19,512 nt of DNA from Sandaracinobacteroides sp041909755 (GTDB taxonomy: Bacteria > Pseudomonadota > Alphaproteobacteria > Sphingomonadales > Sphingomonadaceae), in NCBI RefSeq assembly GCF_041909755.1, contig NZ_JAYRCW010000050.1:1-19512 (forward strand), read 5' to 3'. Positions 14,800-19,512 of the stretch are shown here, one piece after another. The stretch's first letter is position 1. Each line of letters begins with the position of its first letter. The position numbers and the translations under genes were made by a program. The notes under the pieces are model-generated. The model was not told the DNA's origin, ran no database searches, and saw nothing but the letters and a program-made list of their open reading frames with translations.

Positions 14800-16203
14800 C
14801 TATTTGGCGTAGGCGATGATCAGATCGTGCAGATAGGCGCGGCCCTTCATCACGGAGGAGACGCGGATCCGTTCGTTGAGGCCGTGGACGCCGCCGCCGT
14901 CCGGCTCGTGCAGGATGCCGGGGACGCCATAGACCGGGATGCCGACAGCCGAGAAGAAGGGGCCGTCGGTGGCGCCGGTGACCATGATGGGCAAGAGCGG
15001 AACGCCGGGGAAATGCGTTTTCGCCAGCGCCCGCGCCGGATCGACGATGGCGGGGGTGAGCGGCGGCTGCTGCGCGATCTTGTTGCGCGTGACCTTGGGC
15101 ACGACCTTCACCGCCGGGTTGGCGATCGCGCCCTCCAGCGCGGCGAGGGTGGTTTCGACCGTTTCGCCCGGAATGATGCGGCAGTTGACGTTGGCGACGG
15201 CGCGTTGCGGCAGGGCGTTCTGGGCGTGGCCTGCCGCCACCTGGGTGGCGACGCAGGTGGTGCGCAGCGTGGCGTTCACCGTGGCATCGCCCGACAGCAG
15301 GGCGGCCGCCGCCGCATCGGACGGATCCGCCACGATCGCGCGCATCGCCGCGGCGATGGGCGCCGGCTGGGTGGGGGCGACCGAGGTGAAGAAGGCGCGG
15401 GTGGTGTCGTTCAGGCGGACGGGGAATTTGTGCGCCTCCACCGCCTTCAGCGCGGCGGCGAGATCATAGATGGCGTTCTGCGGCACCGGGCGGCTGCTGT
15501 GGCCGCCGGGGTTCGTGGCGGTCACTTCGAAATCCTGATAATGTTTCTCCCCCACCTGGATGGCGAGGAGTTCGGGCGTGCCATCCGGATTCAGCCGGCC
15601 GCCGCCGCCTTCGTTCATGACGAATTCGGCGTCGATCAGGTCGCGGCGGTTGTTTGCCAGCCATTCCGCGCCGTTGAAGGCGCCGGAAGTTTCCTCGCCG
15701 CAGGTGAGGGCGAGCTTCAGCGTGCGGCGCGGCTTGTGGCCGGCCTGCTTCAGGCGGATGAGGCTGTCTGCGAAGATCGCGGCCATCGCCTTGTCGTCGG
15801 ACACGCCGCGGGCGGTGAAATAGCCGTCCTTCTCGATGAGGGTGAAGGGATCCTGCTGCCAGTCCTCGCGCTTCGCCTCCACCACGTCGATATGGGCGAG
15901 GAGGAGGATGGGCTTCGCGCGCTTGTCCGTGCCCGGAAGGATGGCGACGAGGCCGCCATCCTGCGGATGTTCGGGCACCGAGAAGAGCGTGAGCTGATCA
16001 TCGGTGAAACCCGCCGCCTTCATCCGGGCGGCGACCTGCGCGGCGGCCTTCGTGCAGCTGCCGCTGTTCACGACGGTGTTGGTTTCGACCAGCTCCTTGT
16101 AGAGCGCGCGGAAGGCGGGTTCCGTGGCGTCTGCGGCGAGGGCGGGGGTGGCGGCGAGGATCAGCGCGGCGGCTGCGACGGGGAGCTTTGTCATCCGTCG
16201 CAT
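14800..16203 (-). CDS. M20 family metallopeptidase, exported
   Basis: A 467-residue zinc peptidase of the M20 (carboxypeptidase/dipeptidase) family. It begins with a signal peptide (cleavage near Ala-Leu-Ala 21-23). Visible active-site elements are His104 and Asp106 in AHIDVVE, Asp136 in GVSDDK, Glu170-Glu171 in CGEETSG, and the final His in GVHGLNER. A dimerisation domain with PGGHSSRP lies in the middle. The start at 16203 is preferred over ATG at 16194 because AAGGCGG lies 6 nt upstream of it on the minus strand. It is preceded by the barrel-protein gene, 53 nt away, with a strong hairpin in between. Confidence 0.92.
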   Translation of the reverse strand: MRRMTKLPVAAAALILAATPALAADATEPAFRALYKELVETNTVVNSGSCTKAAAQVAARMKAAGFTDDQLTLFSVPEHPQDGGLVAILPGTDKRAKPILLLAHIDVVEAKREDWQQDPFTLIEKDGYFTARGVSDDKAMAAIFADSLIRLKQAGHKPRRTLKLALTCGEETSGAFNGAEWLANNRRDLIDAEFVMNEGGGGRLNPDGTPELLAIQVGEKHYQDFEVTATNPGGHSSRPVPQNAIYDLAAALKAVEAHKFPVRLNDTTRAFFTSVAPTQPAPIAAAMRAIVADPSDAAAAALLSGDATVNATLRTTCVATQVAAGHAQNALPQRAVANVNCRIIPGETVETTLAALEGAIANPAVKVVPKVTRNKIAQQPPLTPAIVDPARALAKTHFPGVPLLPIMVTGATDGPFFSAVGIPVYGVPGILHEPDGGGVHGLNERIRVSSVMKGRAYLHDLIIAYAK

Positions 16204-16229
16204 CGTGCGCCGCCTTGGCGCGGCGGGCA

Positions 16230-16256
16230 AGGGGGGCGACGGCCGGAGGCCCCCCT
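16230..16256 (-). terminator. Hairpin directly after the barrel-protein stop
   Basis: AGGGGGGC (16230-16237) and GCCCCCCT (16249-16256) form a perfect 8-bp stem with an 11-nt loop. On the minus strand it begins directly after the TAG of the upstream gene and is followed by TTGCCCGCC, so there is no proper T-tract. It could reduce read-through into the M20 gene or be a processing barrier. Confidence 0.4.
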
Positions 16257-17060
16257 CTATTTGGGGAAGAGAAATGTGACGACGAGGCGAAGGCCCCAGT
16301 CCGGCCCGCCGGCCGGGCTTTCGATCCAGTATTTGAAACCGCCGCCGATGGAGACGGGTTGCTTGCCGATGACGACAAGCTGGCTGACGGTGGCGTTGAC
16401 GGGCACGAGCCAGTTGTCGCCGATCCAGTCCCGGCTGATTTCGGAATTGAGGCCCCAGGTGGTGGCGGATCTGGTGGTGTAGCTGACGAAGGGCTGGACG
16501 AAGGTGGCCGATACGTCGCCCCGGCTGCTGCTGCCCGCGAAGGACCAGATATGGTTGGCGAGCAGGCCATAGGTGGTCTGCCCGCTGATCTTGAGGATGA
16601 CGCCGGTGGGGCCGACGCCCCATTTGCCGCTGCCGAGTGCGCGATCAGTCGCGGTGGGGACGAGGAAAACCGGGCCGGCACCCCAGACGACACCGGACGC
16701 CGATGGCGCCTTTGGGGAGAAGAACAGGCTCTGCACCGTATCGCCCAGACCGAACTGGCTGGTGCCGGGGCCTGTGACGTCATTCTGGGCGATGATCGGC
16801 AGGATGGTGCGGGAGATGATGTTCCAGTCGCTGCTGATGGAGACGGGGATCACCGGCTGGACGTTGGCGGTGAAGCGGAATCCATCTCCGTCGGCGCCCC
16901 AGCCCCAGTCGTAGTTGGTCTGCACCGGCAGCGAGATGAGGCTGGCGACCGGGTTGGAGAGTTGCTGCGCGAGATCGGCGTTGCCGGCCTGCTGGGCGGC
17001 AGCGGGCGCGGCAAGGGCGACCATGACGGCTGATACGGACAGGAACCGGCTGGCGCGCAT
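16257..17060 (-). CDS. Putative outer-membrane barrel protein (transporter-like family)
   Basis: A 267-residue protein with a signal peptide (MRASRFLSVSAVMVALAAPAAAQ) and a mature part rich in alternating hydrophobic/aromatic strands, ending in a C-terminal Phe-Pro-Lys after LRLVVTFLF, as in outer-membrane barrels. The opening DLAQQLSNPVASLISLPVQTN is typical of a proteobacterial family often labelled 'neuromedin U' or 'transporter' in databases, labels with no functional support. GGGAG lies about 8 nt before the ATG at 17060 on the minus strand; longer readings of the frame run through the next gene. What it transports, if anything, is unknown. Confidence 0.8.
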   Translation of the reverse strand: MRASRFLSVSAVMVALAAPAAAQQAGNADLAQQLSNPVASLISLPVQTNYDWGWGADGDGFRFTANVQPVIPVSISSDWNIISRTILPIIAQNDVTGPGTSQFGLGDTVQSLFFSPKAPSASGVVWGAGPVFLVPTATDRALGSGKWGVGPTGVILKISGQTTYGLLANHIWSFAGSSSRGDVSATFVQPFVSYTTRSATTWGLNSEISRDWIGDNWLVPVNATVSQLVVIGKQPVSIGGGFKYWIESPAGGPDWGLRLVVTFLFPK

Positions 17061-17170
17061 CAAAACTCTCCCGCTGGACGCCCCGATGTGGCGGCCCCGT
17101 CCGGACATGGCACGGATGACGGCGACGGATTGGCCCGATTCCGCCAATTCAGCCGTCGTGTCCCGCCTGT

Positions 17171-18073
17171 TCAGGGGCGGGTGACGCTGAACTCCACGAT
17201 CTGGGTGGGGGTGGCGCGGCAGAAGGCGCTGTACTGGCGCTGGCCGTTGGGCCAGGTGCCGGTGGCGCGGAAGCGGAAGCGCCAGCCGCCGTTGCCGGCG
17301 ACGATCTCGTCCACGGAATCGAGGCGGACATGGCTGCCGCCGCTGACGCCCGTCTGCCGCGCGGCTTCGAACAGGCAGGTCTGCATGCTGCGCTGCTGAT
17401 CGGCGGTGAGCATCTGGATGTTCGCCTCGATCGTGGCGGGCGGAAGCGAGGCGAAGGGCGGCTGGGGCTGCTGCGGTTCCGGCTTGGGCGCGGGCTTTGG
17501 TTCCGGCGCGGGCGGCGGCGGCGCAGGCTGGGCCGGGGCCGGGCGCGCCTCTTCCTGCGGCTTGTCGCTGCCGCTGTTGGCGATGGCGACGATGCCGGCG
17601 GTGGCGCCCGCCCCGGCGAGCAGCCAGGGCAGTGCGCTGGAGCCGCCGCTGTCGGCGCGGGGGCGGACATTGCCATAGCCATAGGCAAAGGTGGCGCGGC
17701 AGCCATCGGAAACGGTGATGTTGCTGGCGGTGTAACTGAAGCTCCGGTGCCGCTGGCACGAGCCGCCATGCACCTGCACGATTTCCACCCGGTTCTGGGT
17801 GCGCGCATTGCAGCTGCGGGTGCGGTGATTCTGCGATTCGCAGCGCACGGTGCCGGCGAAATATTGCGGCAGGTTGTGGGATTGATCCCAGCTGTGGCCC
17901 GGCCCCGAAGGCTGGGCGGGCAGCGTCTGCGCGGGCGGCGACGGGCGGGTGGGGACCGAGGGCCGGGCCGGGAGCGTGGAGGCGACCTGGGCCGATGCGG
18001 CGGACGTGGCCAGAAGGAGCGCGAGGGAGGCCGCGCCGAGGACGCCGCCTGCTGCTTGCTTCGTGCCGGTCAT
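17171..18073 (-). CDS. Exported DUF3011 domain protein with Pro-rich linker
   Basis: A 300-residue protein: signal peptide (to about residue 28), Pro/Ser/Thr-rich stretch, a DUF3011-like cysteine domain (about 75-133; VRCESQNHRTRSC, then SCQRHRSFSY and SDGCRATF), a hydrophobic Gly/Ala segment (about 145-163), a second Pro/Lys/Glu-rich linker with PAPEPKPAPKPEPQ repeats, and a C-terminal domain with two cysteines (QTCLFEA, SAFCRAT). The layout suggests an envelope-anchored protein with two disulfide domains; function is unknown. The ATG at 18073 is chosen because GAGGGG lies about 8 nt upstream and the signal peptide starts there; an upstream in-frame start at 18112 is weaker. It is downstream of the Asn-rich gene, with a strong hairpin in the spacer. 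Confidence 0.8.
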   Translation of the reverse strand: MTGTKQAAGGVLGAASLALLLATSAASAQVASTLPARPSVPTRPSPPAQTLPAQPSGPGHSWDQSHNLPQYFAGTVRCESQNHRTRSCNARTQNRVEIVQVHGGSCQRHRSFSYTASNITVSDGCRATFAYGYGNVRPRADSGGSSALPWLLAGAGATAGIVAIANSGSDKPQEEARPAPAQPAPPPPAPEPKPAPKPEPQQPQPPFASLPPATIEANIQMLTADQQRSMQTCLFEAARQTGVSGGSHVRLDSVDEIVAGNGGWRFRFRATGTWPNGQRQYSAFCRATPTQIVEFSVTRP

Positions 18074-18144
18074 GCTGACGTCCCCTCTGATGTGTTCTGT
18101 TACGGTCGCCACATTCGCAGATCGGGCGGGGGGCCTCCAGCGAC

Positions 18145-18176
18145 GGCAGGGCCCGGCGGTCGGGACGGGCCCTGCC
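18145..18176 (-). terminator. Strong hairpin after the Asn-rich protein gene
   Basis: GGCAGGGCCC (18145-18154) and GGGCCCTGCC (18167-18176) form a perfect 10-bp stem with a 12-nt loop, starting 11 nt after the minus-strand stop at 18188. No T-tract follows on the minus strand. It may terminate weakly or stabilise the upstream message. Confidence 0.5.
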
Positions 18177-18187
18177 TGCGCCCGGGC

Positions 18188-18739
18188 CTATTGCGGCGGT
18201 GCGACCACCTGGTAGCCCTGCGACACCTGCTGGTAATAGGTGCCGTTGCAGTAGAGATAGGACTGGCCGTAGGCATTGACCGGCTGGCAGTCATCCGGCT
18301 TGTCTTCCACGACGGAGCCGATCACCGCCGCCACGACGGAGACGCCCGCGGTGACGGCAGCCGTCTTGCCGACGAATTCGAGGAAATCATCGTCGTCGTC
18401 GTCCCAGTCGGGCCGGTCGTGATAGCGGCCATTGTCGTAATAGCCGCCGCCGGCGGGTTTGTTCACGACCACGGTGTTGCCCGCGACGACATTGTTGTGG
18501 CCCTTGCCCTTGTTCGGCCGGTTCGTCTGCTGCCGGTTCTGGGCGCTTCTTCCGTTGCCGGCGGAATGGCCGGCATTTGCGGGGGGCTTGGGCCGGTTGA
18601 CGTTTGGGTTCGCCCTGGCCGTCGGCTTGCCATAGGCGGCGGCCGCCTTCTTGCCGCCGGCCGCCTGCGCCGGAGAGAGGCCCGGCAGCAGGAGGGCCGA
18701 TGTGCCGAGAAGGACGACTGCAAGTTTCAGGATGCGCAT
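18188..18739 (-). CDS. Exported Asn-rich small protein of unknown function
   Basis: A 183-residue protein: signal peptide ending SPAQA, a basic Asn/Gly/Pro-rich region (about residues 30-90) with repeated Asn-Arg-Pro words, an acidic run of six Asp, a hydrophobic segment (FVGKTAAVTAGVSVVAAVIG) and a C-terminal block with two cysteines, CQPVNAYGQSYLYCNGTYYQ. This C-terminal pattern is seen in several small exported proteobacterial proteins (DUF6515-like), a tentative comparison. The ATG at 18739 follows GAGGGG by a few bases. An in-frame ATG at 18754 overlaps the stop of the upstream gene (ATGA) and would add five residues but lacks a ribosome-binding site. Close coupling to the DUF2092 gene is clear either way. 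Confidence 0.75.
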   Translation of the reverse strand: MRILKLAVVLLGTSALLLPGLSPAQAAGGKKAAAAYGKPTARANPNVNRPKPPANAGHSAGNGRSAQNRQQTNRPNKGKGHNNVVAGNTVVVNKPAGGGYYDNGRYHDRPDWDDDDDDFLEFVGKTAAVTAGVSVVAAVIGSVVEDKPDDCQPVNAYGQSYLYCNGTYYQQVSQGYQVVAPPQ

Positions 18740-18750
18740 GGCGTGTCCCC

Positions 18751-19512
18751 TCATTTGCCGGACAGGTCGGTGTCGCCGATCGCGATCGGCTTGTCGGCGG
18801 GCCCGGGGGTGAAGGTGAAGGTTCCGGCATCGATCGCCGGGGCCTGGTTCCAGCTGTAGCGGGCGGTGAACTGGGGCTGGGCCGGATGTTCGGTGTTGGT
18901 GATCACCATCTTCAGCGGCAGCGTCTGGGCGCCGGTTTCATCGAGCCAGACCTGGAAATCGACGCCCGGCTGGGTGAAGGCATAATGGACCACCCGCTGG
19001 TCGCCCAGCATGGTTTCGCCGAGCCGGTACCCGGCGGTGGGGCGCGTCACCCCCGAGGAGGGATCGCCCCAGCGGAACAGATCCTGCAGCGGGAATTCCA
19101 GGCCATAGTTTTCATAGGCGCTGGCCAGCACGTCGGCGACCTTGCCGGACGCGGGGACGACGATGTAGCGGCCCGCGTTCGGCGCCGACACCGTCATCCG
19201 CTGGCCGTCGTAATGGACGCGGCGATGGGTGAGACCCGATCGCATGTCCACCCGCATGCGATCGGGGAACTGCACCGTGAAGGTGGAGTTGCCGATCGAC
19301 ATCAGCTTGTGATTGCCGGGATAGACCCGCTCGGCGGTGTAGTCGGACGTGACCTCGAAGCTCTTCATCGCGCGCAGCGAGGCGCCCATGCGGTTGAGTG
19401 CGGCCTCTGCCTCGGGCTCCAGCCGCAGCTGTGGCAGGGCGGGGCCCTGGACCGCTGTGGGGGCGGTCTGGGCCTGCACGGGCATGGCGGCGGCCAGCAC
19501 GGCCGCCAGCAT
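18751..19512 (-). CDS. Exported DUF2092-like protein, 5' end cut by the window
   Basis: 253 residues are visible, starting inside or at the beginning of a signal peptide (MLAAVLAAAMPVQAQ). The ATG falls exactly on the last three bases of the window, and the usual basic N-terminal residues are missing, so the true start probably lies beyond. The mature part is beta-rich with MGASLRAMKSFEVTSDYTAE, then TVQFPDRMRVD and LDETGAQTLPLKMVI, the layout of DUF2092 periplasmic proteins, which resemble lipoprotein-carrier folds of the LolA type. Function is unknown. Its stop overlaps an ATG of the next gene, so it heads or belongs to an operon of exported proteins. Confidence 0.8.
   Translation of the reverse strand: MLAAVLAAAMPVQAQTAPTAVQGPALPQLRLEPEAEAALNRMGASLRAMKSFEVTSDYTAERVYPGNHKLMSIGNSTFTVQFPDRMRVDMRSGLTHRRVHYDGQRMTVSAPNAGRYIVVPASGKVADVLASAYENYGLEFPLQDLFRWGDPSSGVTRPTAGYRLGETMLGDQRVVHYAFTQPGVDFQVWLDETGAQTLPLKMVITNTEHPAQPQFTARYSWNQAPAIDAGTFTFTPGPADKPIAIGDTDLSGK

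Noticed and set aside
17330..18859. Plus-strand open frame of 509 codons
   Set aside because: Lies opposite three convincing exported proteins; Arg/Gly/Ala-rich shadow with no domain.
1..19512. CRISPR arrays, insertion sequences, tRNA or rRNA genes
   Set aside because: I looked for regularly spaced repeats, transposase motifs, terminal inverted repeats and cloverleaf/CCA patterns and found none; the only repeated word family is parS.

Overview
The window is high-GC DNA that looks alphaproteobacterial, most likely Sphingomonadales. The grounds are the gene order mnmE-mnmG-rsmG-parA-parB, an UrcA-family protein, a small protein resembling DUF6489, and a run of exported peptidases and small envelope proteins. 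The organism assignment is inferred from gene content; nothing in the window identifies a species.

Layout. Bases 1-357 hold no gene I can support, apart from two hairpins behind a minus-strand urcA-like gene (358-687). From 975 to 7730 all genes lie on the plus strand and are closely packed: a DksA/TraR zinc-finger protein, a DUF2721 membrane protein, a DUF6489-like protein, mnmE, mnmG, rsmG, parA and parB. MnmE and MnmG together modify the wobble uridine of tRNA, RsmG methylates 16S rRNA, and ParA/ParB with parS segregate the chromosome. From 7743 to 12425 the genes are on the minus strand: a lipoprotein-like methyltransferase, an M19 dipeptidase, an Old Yellow Enzyme oxidoreductase and an M24 peptidase. 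An M28 peptidase and a TetR regulator (12515-14766, plus) diverge from the M24 gene. From 14800 to the right edge all genes are on the minus strand: an M20 peptidase, a putative outer-membrane barrel protein, a DUF3011 protein, an Asn-rich exported protein and a DUF2092 protein cut by the window edge.

The main signal is a cluster of six 16-bp palindromes of the form TGTTCCACGTGGAACA (five perfect, one with a single change) between 3421 and 5494, directly before parAB. They match the known chromosomal parS centromere. Three lie between mnmE and mnmG, one is inside the mnmG coding sequence, one covers the rsmG ribosome-binding site, and one lies in the first codons of rsmG. In both genes the internal site is read in the same frame, giving Val-Pro-Arg-Gly-Thr. 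Around the same place the plus strand changes from C-rich to G-rich, as expected near a replication origin, although no origin could be identified in the window.

Other points worth a check: mnmE has no ATG, GTG or TTG start near its N-terminus and appears to start at CTG; its G domain is short between G3 and G4. Four exported metallopeptidases from four different families sit together around one TetR regulator.
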